This document shows positions 12,701 to 22,579 of a DNA stretch of 64,000 bases, one piece after another. Both the position numbers and the translations under genes were made by a program. The notes beneath the pieces were generated by a model. It saw nothing but the letters and a program-made list of their open reading frames with translations. It did no database searches and was not told the origin of the DNA. Source of the DNA: Melastoma dodecandrum (Eukaryota > Streptophyta > Magnoliopsida > Myrtales > Melastomataceae); the NCBI GenBank assembly GCA_029817715.1, contig JARUPY010000548.1:62001-126000 (forward strand), read 5' to 3'. Each line of letters opens with the position of its first letter. The stretch's first letter is position 1.

Positions 12701-14210
12701 CTTGCGGCAGCCCACTTCCCTCCTTCTCCCCCATCCGAGTCAATCGCAACAATTTATCGCCTTGAAGATCCTGCTCCCCGACCAAGTGTACCGGCTTCTG
12801 TCGCCACGAAAATCTCATCGTAGCGTCCTGGAAATTCCAAATGATATCCCCCAACTCCCTCAACCACTTCACTCCCAAAACCATCTCACAACCTCCTAAA
12901 TTAATTAGATAGAAGTCCGCCACGAATTCGTACCCTTGCACCAACCATTCGAACTCCCTGAGCATAGCCGTGCACACAATACTTCGTCCATCCGCCACCG
13001 TAACTCGGACCGGAGCAATCGGCACCGCAGCTACATTCATGCCCTTCACCACACCTAAATCGAGAAAGTTGTGGGTGCTTCCCGAATCTATGAGTATATG
13101 TAGCGTCTTCTTCTTAAACATTCCTCCGACCTTCATGGTTTGAACTTGTACTCCACCGTCCTCTCCCCTCATTGCGTGCATGGTCACTGTAACGTCCGTG
13201 GAATCTGCCTCCTGTACCTTATCCTGACACAACACGCTCACCTCCGCCCCTTCTTCTTCTCCCGGCTCCTCTTCCACAACCAACGAATATATTTGCCTCC
13301 TTGCACAACGATGGAATCTGGTATACGGCTCATTGCAGCCAAAGCAGAGCCCCTTTTGTCGTCTCTCCTCAACCTCCTCCTGACTCAGACGTCTCCGATT
13401 GTTGCTAAGACTTTTTGCGTCACCAGCCCCCTGAGGTCCTCTGTTATCTTCTCCCCTGCCATTCTGTCCCAACACCGTAACTGGCCCTCTCAAATTCCGG
13501 TTACCTGGGGGTAGGGGTAACCCATCCCTCGATCCCACATCCCTGCTGGGACGTTTGTTCAGGAATCTCAGGGGTCTTGACCATCCGCCAAAACAAGTAT
13601 CAAACTCAGTCATATAAGCATAGAGATTATCCAATTTTCCCTCTTGCCGCAAGTTCTTCATCCGCCCCATAGGGTCATCAAACAGTTCAGCCCCAAACCT
13701 TTTGTTGAGTGCCTCCACGTACTCCTCCCAACTCAATGGACAACCCGGGTTCCGATTCCTAATATATGTATAATGCCATTGCAAGGCGCCACCATACATA
13801 TAAAGGGATGCGAGCTTCACCTTCTTGTCATCGGGCACCCCCTCCAATTCGAAGTAACGGTTGCATTTGTATAGCCAATCCTCCAAATTAACTCCATCAA
13901 AGTCAGGGAACTCCACCTTGGGCATAACGAATGGAGTCCTCGTCTCCGACTCGCGTCCCCCCGAACGCTTCGTCATACCCTGTTCCGGGCTCAAGACCGC
14001 AGACTCACGGGTTTTCTCTCTACTCCCACTCATCTCAACTAGCTGTAACTGGATATCCCTCAACATGGTGGTCGTCTGTACCTGCATTTCCTTGAGAGTT
14101 TGCACCTCCTTGACCTGAGCGGTCAAGTGGTCCACCCGTTGCGTTATATCCGACACCAACGAGTTCAAGGCCTCGTGGTCCCTCCTCAACTCGCCATACC
14201 TCGTCTCCAT
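9777..14210 (-). pseudogene. Chromovirus gag-pol polyprotein with two nonsense codons
   Basis: A single frame of about 1,470 codons from ATG 14210, interrupted by TGA at 11460-11462 and TAA at 10542-10544; sequence continues in frame after both. Domains in order: gag with coiled-coil start; zinc knuckle CFGCNEPYTRFHRC; aspartic protease ILIDSGSTHNFLD; reverse transcriptase with FFDDILIYS; RNase H starting IETDACDFGIGAV; integrase with DFIDGLPLS and HPQSDGQT; C-terminal chromodomain around VLIQWEGEQEEDATWE. The first stop lies between RNase H segments (after YAVRK) and the second right after the integrase core. The protein copies a retrotransposon RNA into DNA and integrates it. The chromodomain places it in the chromovirus clade; I cannot name the sub-lineage. 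Confidence 0.93.
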
Positions 14211-14227
14211 TCCTCACTCGGACCGAA

Positions 14228-14240
14228 CGCTCTGATACCC
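14228..14240 (-). other. tRNA-Met primer-binding site
   Basis: On the minus strand GGGTATCAGAGCG lies one base after the 5' LTR. It matches the initiator tRNA-Met primer site (TGGTATCAGAGC) used by most plant LTR elements, apart from the first base. Confidence 0.8.
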
Positions 14241-14241
14241 T

Positions 14242-14843
14242 TGATGCGTCTACTTCACACCCCGGCCTCAGTTCACGCACCACAAGCAGCAAACACCAGA
14301 TAAACACTCAACAGCAACACAATAACAGAGCACCCAACCAACCACCTCAGATTACCACTCAACCACCCATTTCAGCCACCGATCATACACAAGCGACGCA
14401 CCCACGCCCCGATAGCCCAATCCCCTTCAAGTTTGACCACAAACGCATTCTCCAGCCACCATCGCCACCACCTCCCTTTTCATCGTATTTCTAACTGATT
14501 TTCCCGATTGCCAGCACCCCCTTAAGTAGCTCTTAAGCTTGGGTCGGGTTGCACTGATGGCAATCATGTTGGGTTGGGTCTGGGCTTAACCCAACACGGC
14601 CCACACCCCAACCATTGACCAGCCCACCTGGTCATTTATTCCTATTGACAGACTATTTACAAGCCAACGGTTATAAGCCAACGGCTCCATGAGTTCAACG
14701 GTTAATTCTTCATTTCCCCCTTGCCATCTGCCCTCTCCACGCCTTCCCCTTCTGCCCTCTCCACAATCCACCAGCTGCTGCTTCCCTCTTCTCCCTTCCG
14801 CCTCTTACCAGCAGCTCCGCTCCTCTCATGTCTTCTTGCATCA
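14242..14843 (-). repeat. 5' LTR of the chromovirus element
   Basis: 602 bp, TGATGC...GCATCA. Nearly identical to 9178-9779 with the few differences clustered at the low-coordinate end (positions around 14250, 14277 and 14331). It is followed on the minus strand by the primer site. Confidence 0.95.
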
Positions 14844-15200
14844 AAATGCAACCAAACAAGAACAAATCCGCAGAGAGAGTATCAAAACGAACTTGGCTGC
14901 TTTCTCGAATGCGTGATGGGCATCCGCCAAGTTATTCACCCTGTAACACTGGATAGCCCGGAAAAGCGGCACCAAGATTTCCGCGAACTGGGAGTACTTC
15001 TCCGACTGCTTGATCAGCCTGTTCCCGTCCTGCACGAGGTTGATCGAGTCGGCGACGGCAAGGAGGACAGGCGAGTCTGCTGTTAGGGTTAGGAGGCCCT
15101 AGAGGGAACCAACGTCCTGCGACGTGACAGAGTCGGCGAAGCGGTTGAGGTAGTCGTTGATCCTCCAGTGAACTTTCCCCATGCTCAGGTACGCCGCCAT

Positions 15201-15853
15201 CGCCACCTGAACCGCCGCCCGTCGTCCCAAATGGGAATCGGAAGCAGGGTTCAAAGAGACTAAGGCATAAACTCCGGCCGGCGCTCCGGCGACGAGAATC
15301 CGGATATTCAGCAGCTGGGTCGGGCCGATGTGATAGGGCTCGGACGACTGGCTGATGGGTCCGAGGTTGACTGCCCTCCCTACTTGAACTGGGCCTTGGG
15401 ATTAATTCTCAATTCTCAAGGCCATGTAAGAACACGGCACGGCAGTCGGCAATCCAATCCTATCCCTCTGCTTCAATTTCTCCTTGCCTTTGTCCTCCAT
15501 TTTTCGGGTCGAATTTTCCCGGCCATGAAAATCTAGTTCGTGGGAGATAATTTCCCGACCACTTACTTCTTCCCCCCTTGTCCTTTCCCAGATCGTGCAT
15601 ACAACGTCTGTTTCGCGTCCACTCTTTTTAGCACGAAAGATTCCGACTTTATTTGAGCAAGAAAAAATCGCGAGAGCGACGAAGATTCCACCGAAACACC
15701 ACACCATTTTCGGATACCCAACCCGATTCTTCTACTTTCCCCTGTATTGTGTTGCCCGAATCGATTTGGTTCTTCTCGTTCCGTTTTACTTAAAGAAGAA
15801 GTCTTTTTGAATTTTTTTCTTTTCTAATCTGGATATCCTGGTGGTGGGAATTG
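15201..15853. promoter_or_regulatory. Divergent intergenic region between EER5 relative and TRXL2
   Basis: The two genes are transcribed away from each other from ATGs at 15200 (-) and 15854 (+), 653 bp apart. The interval would hold both promoters and 5' UTRs. I see no clear TATA box on either side. It contains no convincing coding sequence. Confidence 0.5.
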
Positions 15854-17651
15854 ATGGCGGCGGGTTTTGTTGGGTTCTCGCGCCATTTCTCCCTGGGCTT
15901 CTTCCCCTCTTTTCCTTCCTCGTTGAACGCGCCGGTTTCCCGTCCGTACAAGAGGGTTGGGAGGAGCTGCCTTCTGGGGATAACGAGTGGGCCCACACGG
16001 CAATCCGCTTCCTTCAAAGTAATGGAATTCGGATTCTGATTTACTTCTTTTATAACTAATTCCTGTGGGTTTAGTTTCTGCTAGATAGCTGATTGATTAA
16101 CTTGTTTGACCTAAAGGAAGTTCTCTGACTTTCTGGTTCTAGCTTTCGTTTTGGTTTAGTTGATTATTTGGGTGGAGCGAAATTCCTGTCGCATTTGCTT
16201 GTCCGATTTTTCTACAAATGGATACACACTGGCAATGTTTTGCGCTATATGAAGAGGTGAATGAATTCTCACTTCACTTTGATTGTACCTGTAGAGAGTG
16301 AAGCGTCGTGAGTCGTTCACGGGGTTGTCTGTCTTCATGATTGTCGTGAACATGGTTTAATTATTCCGATTGCCGAGTATGAGAGCGGCTATTCGACTTG
16401 TTAGGCACAAGACACTGTCGTGGAGACTGACCAGGATCAGCCGAAGTGGTGGGAAAGGAATGCTGGACCAAATGTGATCGACATTCATTCCACTCAGGAA
16501 TTCCTCAGTGCTTTGAGTCAAGCAGGAGATAAATTAGTTATTGTAGAGTTTTATGGTTCATGGTGTGCGTCCTGCAAAGCCCTCTTCCCAAAGGTAATTT
16601 ATTCAGGTGCTTGTTTTGCTGCAAATCTCGTCTTCGTGTATGGCTTCAAACGATACCTTGCTATGTCCAGAATATCTCCTGTCCTATTGTCTGCCCATAT
16701 GTTGAGTGGAGTTCTTGTATGGTACTGTTATTGATTCATTATGTGCAACAAGGACTGTGTTCTGTGTCTTGTTAACTTCAAGCTTGCTATACCTTGAAAT
16801 GTGCTGACCTATTGATCTCTGCAACCTGATATCTGTAGCATTCATGTTGTACATGATTGACTGCTGGTTGAAGGGACTATTAGCAGTTTTACTGGATGAG
16901 ATACTTGGTAGTGACAGTTGTTTTGCTCTGGACTTGTCTATTACCACGTCATTGTGTGGAGTTTGACGAACTTCTGTGTAACTGTGATTTGCGTGGCTCT
17001 TCAATGATGAGGCTCGAATTTATATCAACCATGTTTGGCCGTTTCCACGTTGTTTTGTCATTTCAGCGGTTCCTGTCGTAACTAAAGCATCTATTATATT
17101 GTGTGCTTACTATTGTTCTTTTCATGTCTGTTGCTGATATAACCTTTAATTAATTCATTAGCTCTGCAGGACAGCAGCGGAGCATCCAGAAATTCTGTTT
17201 TTCAAAGTGAACTTTGATGAGAATAAGCCAATGTGTAAAAGTTTGAATGTTAAGGTGCTTCCCTATTTCCACTTTTACCGGGGCGCTGATGGGCAGCTGG
17301 AATCTTTTTCATGTTCTCTTGCAAAGGTATGCATTTCGTAGACGTGCCTTCTTAGTGCTAGTTCTGCATTTTTTTTAGTGAGATTTATGGGTAAATAACA
17401 AAATTGTAGAAAATGTAATCATCCCAACTTTCGTGTTTCGTCTTCGTAGGTTCTCGTGTTTTCTTTTTCTACATGTCTGTCTGCTAGAGCCCTAATTACA
17501 TGGCCTGTTCTCATATCCTATTCATCTGTGTGAAACCTCATCTCAGTTTCAGAAGATCAAGGACGCCATCCAGACGCACAACACAGCCCGTTGCAGCATC
17601 GGCCCGCCAAGGGGTGTCAGCGATCTCAACCTCGAGTCCGTCCCTTCATGA
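15854..17651 (+). CDS. TRXL2: Thioredoxin-like 2, chloroplastic (ACHT1/2 type)
   Basis: Four exons, 15854-16018, 16405-16593, 17162-17326 and 17547-17651, each with GT/AG borders and preserved phase, giving 207 residues. Residues 1-55 are Ser/Arg/Pro-rich and lack acidic residues, as in a chloroplast transit peptide. The thioredoxin fold follows: [24 protein letters not shown] (redox site WCASC at about 108-112), cis-Pro in VKVLPYF (about 152), then [15 protein letters not shown]. The atypical WCxSC site is characteristic of the TrxL2/ACHT group, which in Arabidopsis is chloroplast-located and passes electrons to 2-Cys peroxiredoxin, mainly as a protein oxidant. The C-terminal tail [17 protein letters not shown] also fits. 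Frame is intact. It is divergent from the EER5 relative. Confidence 0.94.
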
Positions 17652-18585
17652 GCAGACTCTCTTTCGAGATACAAAAAGGCATCGCAACTAGAAATCACCT
17701 GGCGTTTTGGATTCTGCGACTACTTAAAGTACAGCTAGAGGATGGCCATGCTACAGAGAGTGATTTATTGTGCCTCTCTCACGTGGAATCAGGTCAGAAA
17801 CTTCAAGCAGCTGCTGTTCTCGTGTTAATTCGTTTGTCCCCTCCCAAACCCCACCAAACAGTCCATTGTGAGAGATTAAAATGGTTATGTCCATTAATTC
17901 CCAAGAATGTCCATTAAATCCCGTTGTTTCTCTTAAACATTGTCCCAGAGTGGTCATACCAGTTCTCTAGTCGGCAATTTACAAGTAAATCATGGAAGAG
18001 TTCAGATTGGCATTTTCTTACATGTTTTGCACATACAAAATGATCTCTCCTCTAGAGTTTTGTTAGTTCCAAAAGGGGGTAAATAGTTTGTGAAATGGAG
18101 CAATAATTTTCAATATGATATTTTTAACGTCGAGTTATAGGCAAATTTTTGTCATATTTTACCAAATATTTTTTGGCCGAAACTCCTCTCCTCTCCGTTA
18201 ACCGACGAGGAGGATCACCTGTGGTTCAAATCAAAGCTTCAATGTGCATGAAAACAGCGAATAGAAGGGATATGGGTGACTTTTTCTTTGAATTGGGTAC
18301 TACTAAAAAGGTCAATGGGTTCGGACAAAAAAGTGCTAATTGCTAAAAGCGCCTGCTCCTCCAAACTCCACGGAGGAAGGAGATGGTTTTTTTTTTCCAG
18401 TTTTCCGATCAAACAAACGACACAGAAAACAACACACCAACATCTCTCCCCTATAAATACTTCAAAACCGATCTGCCCTTTTCCACCCCACATCCAATTT
18501 CAATCTCAGCCGATCCAGGATCGCTTCGATAAACCTTATCATTTGACCTAACAATTTAAGCGGCTAGATAAAGGCTTGATTAATA
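17652..18585. other. Intergenic region after TRXL2
   Basis: Holds the TRXL2 3' UTR and AT-rich DNA. CTATAAATAC at 18455-18464 resembles a plus-strand TATA box followed by a CT-rich stretch, but no open gene follows it; only the antisense of the tetraspanin remnant does. Confidence 0.4.
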
Positions 18586-19325
18586 TTATATAGTTAACAT
18601 TAACGAGAGGTATCCATCCAAGATGGCCTTCAATCCAAGCATGAGCCCAATGCAGGCGGCAATCATGGCGTTCCTAAAGGCACTGCATGCGATAATGTAA
18701 GCGCAGATGAGAATGATCGCAACGGCGGTCACAATCCTGTTGGTCTTTTCCTCCATTCCTCCCGGAGGTTCCCCAGAAGTCCAGCTTTGCAAAAGTTGCA
18801 GTTGTAGCATAGCAGGCCCTGATGGTTGCTCCATATGTAGCAGTCCGAATCTGCCGGGTTCAGCCATAGGGTCGGGGTCACGTAAGTGTAGCCGCATACG
18901 ATTGGTGGCTTGCAGCATCCCATCTATTTCGAAACAAGAACATTGACTACAAATAAGTGAAATTCGAAGCTAATCAATTAACAGGATCTCGATCGATTGC
19001 TGTTCTATTGATTATTGATCACGCTAAACAAGACAACGGAGAGTGGGTAAGAAGAAAGATCTTTAACAGGGTCTAGCTGTAATGGATGGACCAAACCTTG
19101 CAAGAAAAAAATGGGAGGGCGCTGCTAATTGGGTTGGAGGAGGGTGACAAACCCCGCGAGGCCAGAGAGGAGGAGGGTGCCGAGGATGACGGTGGGACAA
19201 CGGAGGTGGTGGGGGCACTCGTTGTTGGGCTTGGAGGAGAGCCGTACGCCGGATGAGATTATGGGGACAGAACAGAGGAGGGTTATGAGGTTCAGGACAG
19301 CCGTGACGTTGTTGCTGACTCCCAT
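18586..19325 (-). pseudogene. Tetraspanin (TET8-like) remnant, middle deleted
   Basis: The first piece (19325 down to about 19128) reads VSNNVTAVLNLITLLC, SSKPNNECPHHLRCP, TVILGTLLLSGLAGF: transmembrane helix 1, the small loop and helix 2 of a plant tetraspanin. The second piece starts at an AG border near 18923 with GCCKPPIVCGYTYV, then DCYIWSNHQGLLCYNC and CKAGLLGNL, the plant tetraspanin large-loop signature, then helix 4 AIILICAYIIACSAFRNA. Roughly 110 residues between (helix 3 and most of the large loop, including its start) are absent. A shift of two extra bases near EEWRK splits the second piece, and the C-tail is unlike the family. Tetraspanins are membrane scaffold proteins; this copy cannot make one. 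Confidence 0.85.
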
Positions 19326-19828
19326 GGCTTTTCACAGCATTCGCAGAGAATCTCGTATTCAATTCATCCCATGATTAAATATCGGACAGGAAAGAAGAGG
19401 ACAACATTATGATGTCCCCCGCTTTGCTATTTAGGCCAATCGTAGAAACAAGTGAAGTAGACGACACATTGGAACAAATAATTGGACCATTTTGAAAAAC
19501 AATTAAAAATTTGGGACTGGTAATCATTTTCAACTTCTCCAATCAAACTCGGGCCGACCCTCGCGCTCCCGACCGACGTCACGTGCTCCTCACGTGATTT
19601 TCCTTTTCCCCAAACACCCGCCAATTCTAGGAGGCGTGGCCGCCGCTGTTTGATATCTTCCACCGTTAGCCGACGTCAGAGACCGACGCATCACGGTGGT
19701 TGAAGGAATCGCACGCCGGTTCTGACGAACATCCTTTATCCACGAGCTCGTTCGTAGGACCGTTGGGGTGCGGGAGGAGGCTAATTAGGTTTTGATCGCG
19801 ATGATCTTTTCGACGATCGAGTGCATGT
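19326..19828. other. Intergenic region between tetraspanin and FANCE-like remnants
   Basis: The two remnants are divergent here. TAAATAG on the minus strand near 19425 is a possible weak TATA for the tetraspanin. Nothing else recognised. Confidence 0.35.
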
Positions 19829-21110
19829 TTGTGCAGGGTTATGTTTATCAGTACATTGCCTTCGTTCGTGCAGTCCAGGATTCTGTGGTTGCTTGCGTAT
19901 GAGCGCCGGTGGCTCGACCTCGAGGAATTGTCCAAGCTCCGCGCTCGTGTTTTGAGTGGACAGGGAAAGGTTGTTTTTTTGCGTGGAGAGTGCTGTTCAC
20001 CACTGGTTGATCTCGTGAGGTCGGTTTGGGAGCCATAATGGGTTCCTCGAACGAGACTGGCTGGCAAGGGAGATGGGTTGTGGTGGGAGTTAGAGTCTGT
20101 TCCTGTTTGGCCGAATCGTGCCGCGTCTGGTGATTTGGCGCTTTTCCCTTCGGTTACTGTGGGGGAAGAAGTGCCGTGTTCTGATGAATCGGTTGATTGT
20201 TGTGGCGACGTGGAACTGTTGGGTCAAGTTAGTGTGGACAAGAAACAGGGCGAGATTGATGTAGCAGAGGAAATTGAGGTTGAATTTTCCGGAAAAATTT
20301 TCTGTGGGACCAGAAATTTTGAGCAATGTGGCAGATTCTAAGGTTAGACTCAAATCGTAACTTGGCCAGCATGGGCATAGAATTGTCAAAGGGAATTAGG
20401 GGACTATGCTTACAAAAGGACCTGGATTGGTTTCAGATTTTGGAATTGTTGGAGCCAGGGAAAGCTGATGATGAGACCGCTTTAGTTCTGCTTTCACACC
20501 AAACCAATGTGATCAATGATGACCTTGTGTGTCCAAGTCAGATTCTCTGCAGCACGATACTTCCGAAACTTTTGGCTCTTGAGCAAGCTGTTTCTCGTAT
20601 ATTGTTAGGTGTGATTCTGGACTGTTGTAAGCTTCATCAGAGAGCTACCAAGTATGCATTGTTATTTCTACTTATGATGCGAAAAGAAGGAATCAATGAT
20701 CCCATTTGTGATGTAGTTTCAAAAATCACAAAGGAATGATTACACCCTACTCACATTTCTGCATTTCTTGAGAAGCTGTTGTGCTCAGGTAGGAATGAGC
20801 TAAATTTTGAATGTTTGTCTTCGCAACGGTCCATGATGTCAGTGGAGCTGGATGGACGGAATCAGTCTTCAACCTCCTTCATAATATACTGAATCACAAT
20901 ATGCATTTGACCTAGGACTCAGTTGATCGTATTCTTCCAGCTATTCGGAGAATGTCTCATAGGATTTCCTCATCAAAGTGGCGGAATCCACTGACACTCT
21001 CATGACAAAATCTGTTTTGACAAAGTTGGTTAGCTTGTAGTTAGCGGACACAAGTACGGTTTGGATGAATTGATCATCAGCTAATAAGTGACTTGAAATT
21101 GGGGAACCCT
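19829..21110 (+). pseudogene. FANCE-like (Fanconi anemia group E) gene, decayed
   Basis: Pieces in several frames resemble the plant FANCE protein. An N-terminal block has LPSFVQSRILWLLAYERRW with ELSKLRARVLS. A later block (20380-20738) has GLCLQKDLDWF, DDETALVLLSHQ, PSQILCSTILPKLLALEQ, CKLHQRATKYALLFLLMMRKEGIND and PICDVVSKITKE, ending at an in-frame TGA (20737-20739). Past that stop HPTHISAFLEKLLC continues the same frame, then further shifted fragments run to about 21110 (HNMHL, DRILPAIRR). FANCE is an FA core-complex subunit acting in interstrand crosslink repair and meiotic crossover control. Identification rests on remembered family sequence; the gene is broken by at least three lesions. 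No introns are obvious. Confidence 0.6.
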
Positions 21111-21390
21111 GTTGATTTATTGTCCTGGGACATATGCCTGCATCTCGAAACCTCATGAGACAAATACGAAAACCAGAGGCTAAAGTAGCACATTCTTGTT
21201 ATTTTTACAGTGGCCTTTCAGGAGAAACCATCAGTCCGCCTGAAAGTAATGTTTATGCCAAGGATGGCTTTTCCAAGTACCGTCTCTTGGCGTAACGTTA
21301 CACATCAACTAAAGATTAAGGAAAGTAAACTGATAGGTTGTGCAGTCTTGGACAAAGACACACTGGACTGAGCTGATTTCAGTCTTATCA

Positions 21391-22470
21391 TCAGGAGACC
21401 ACGCCTGTCTGGCCATTAGTCATATTCTTCAAGGATTCAAATCTAGGCTCCTTCTCCAGAAACTTTGTGGTTGCATAAAGTTTCAGGTAGTCTCCAAAAG
21501 TGAATTGATCTGGATATAGAAGCTTCGGAGCAGGAGATATTATTGCGTCAGTTGCTGGGTTGTAGAATGTTGCAATGGATAGTCTGTTTCCATTTTTCTT
21601 GGGCATGACACGATGCAGTACACTTTTGTATCTCCCGTTGCTCATTATCTCCACCTGGTCACCCGTGTTCACAAAAATCCTGTTGTTCTTGGATGGAGGA
21701 ATTGGTACCCATTTACCATCCTTGAGGAATTCGAGCCCTGGAACCTGGTCATCTTGGAGGAGGAGTATGATCCCACCTGCATCAGTGTGCTCCCTGAGTC
21801 CCCTCACCCGTTCTGGATGAGGGCATTGAGGGTAGATTGCTACTTTAGTCCCGATAGAAGGACCGCTTTCTCCCAAGAAACATTTCTTTATGTGATCCTT
21901 GTCTAAGCCGAGGTTCTCAGACATGAGCTCCGACAGTTTCTCAGCCAGATTTATCAGTTGAGCTATGTATTCCTCCAAAGCATTCCTGCATGTTAGTTAT
22001 CCGTCAGCTTATAGCCAGGATGCCTCTACTGTGATTCCTGTCATCAACTGAAAATTTCGATCACTTACCAAAGATCCTCGGAGAGGTTTGGAATTTCTGC
22101 AACGTTTGATTTTGGGTGGTGCGAGACAAAGAATGTGGTTTCCCAATCCACATCAGTGGTGCATCCAGTTAACAATCGATTGGCTATTTCAGATTCGTAG
22201 AAACTGGCTTTCAGATATTTCTCATAGTGAGAGTTGACATGGCTCTTGACCTTTTCCATCAGGATTTTGTCGATTCCATGGTTCTCAATCTGCGAAGAAG
22301 GCCATGCCATGACATTAGTAGTGCAAACATTACTACCACAAACATAGTTATGTGGTCAACCTCTCTACCTGAAAGCAGCCCCACTTTTCACAAGCATCGT
22401 GAAGAAGTGCCAAGGTCTTGCCCCTGTTCTCGCCATCGAGCTCGCTGAAATCTATTGTTGGAATCTCCAT
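21391..22470 (-). CDS. ACO: 1-aminocyclopropane-1-carboxylate oxidase (ACC oxidase)
   Basis: Final step of ethylene synthesis: a cytosolic Fe(II)/ascorbate-dependent dioxygenase-fold enzyme turning ACC into ethylene, CO2 and cyanide. Three exons, 22470-22369, 22289-22069 and 21985-21391, phases consistent, 305 residues (typical 300-325). N-terminal MEIPTIDFSELDGENR and CEKWGCFQ, then VDWETTFFVSHHP, NLGLDKDHIKKCF. Iron ligands are His174 and Asp176 (REHTDAGG) and His232 (SVLHRVM); the cosubstrate motif is RLS (242-244, NRLSIATF). KSVLHRV and the C-terminal EPRFESLK region are present. A TATA box lies about 90 bp upstream (22561-22569). No lesions seen. Closer to the ACO1/ACO5-like groups than to ripening ACOs, by eye only. 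Confidence 0.95.
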
Positions 22471-22560
22471 CTCCTCACCCGTTCTTCAGGTCTGTGCTCT
22501 TTCTTCCCTTAGCTTGATATGATGTGATAAGATATGATATGATCTCCACTTCCCCGAGGG

Positions 22561-22569
22561 TATATATAT
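22561..22569 (-). promoter_or_regulatory. TATA box of the ACC oxidase gene
   Basis: ATATATATA on the minus strand, about 90 bp upstream of the ATG at 22470, within CCATATATATACCC. Spacing fits a plant core promoter with a short 5' UTR. Confidence 0.6.
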
Positions 22570-22579
22570 GGGGAGTAGT

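Larger units (their letters stand above)
9178..14843 (-). mobile_element. Full-length chromovirus-type Ty3/gypsy LTR retrotransposon
   Basis: Two 602-bp LTRs (9178-9779 and 14242-14843) with TGATGC/GCATCA inverted ends, flanked by the perfect 5-bp duplication AAATG (9173-9177 and 14844-14848). I count about four differences between the LTRs, which points to recent insertion. It has a tRNA-Met primer site, a polypurine tract, and a gag-pol frame with a C-terminal chromodomain. It lies in the same orientation as the host EER5 gene and inside its first intron. Removing the element and one duplication leaves a 94-bp intron (9128-14892 is 5765 bp now). Internal stops make it non-autonomous as assembled. 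Confidence 0.96.
6101..15200 (-). pseudogene. EER5: EER5/THP1 (PCID2-like, TREX-2 subunit) gene, disrupted
   Basis: PCI-domain protein of the THP1/PCID2 family, a TREX-2 mRNA-export subunit; in Arabidopsis it is ENHANCED ETHYLENE RESPONSE 5. I can place about twelve exons: 15200-14893, 9127-9034, 8681-8592, 8480-8415, 8213-8125, 8023-7967, 7615-7554, 7082-6999, 6785-6709, 6611-about 6526, 6454-6347, 6241-6101. Landmarks are LNRFADSV, AHHAFEKAA, FVQEFRNWDSAW, GKSPEKLKAAGSFLMKVFG, KGPKRVGALYVTCQLFK, SGVYLVLEKLELQVYQRL, FAHKSK and KQDPFPRLTGKPV. Lesions: TAG at codon 34 (15099-15101); one base missing in the 8213-8125 exon (89 nt where 90 keep frame); four bases missing in the 7082-6999 exon. 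The junction after the 6611 exon is also irregular. The first intron holds a 5.7-kb gypsy element. Probably a pseudogene copy. Confidence 0.87.

Noticed and set aside
15081..15096. TTAGGGTTAGG, resembling plant telomere-box or telomeric repeat
   Set aside because: It lies inside the first exon of the EER5 relative and encodes conserved residues (LLTLTA); only about two units, so chance.
18622..18699. Plus-strand ATG frame MAFNPSMSPMQAAI preceded by a TATA-like box at 18455
   Set aside because: Only 25 codons and exactly antisense to the tetraspanin C-terminal helix; no family similarity.
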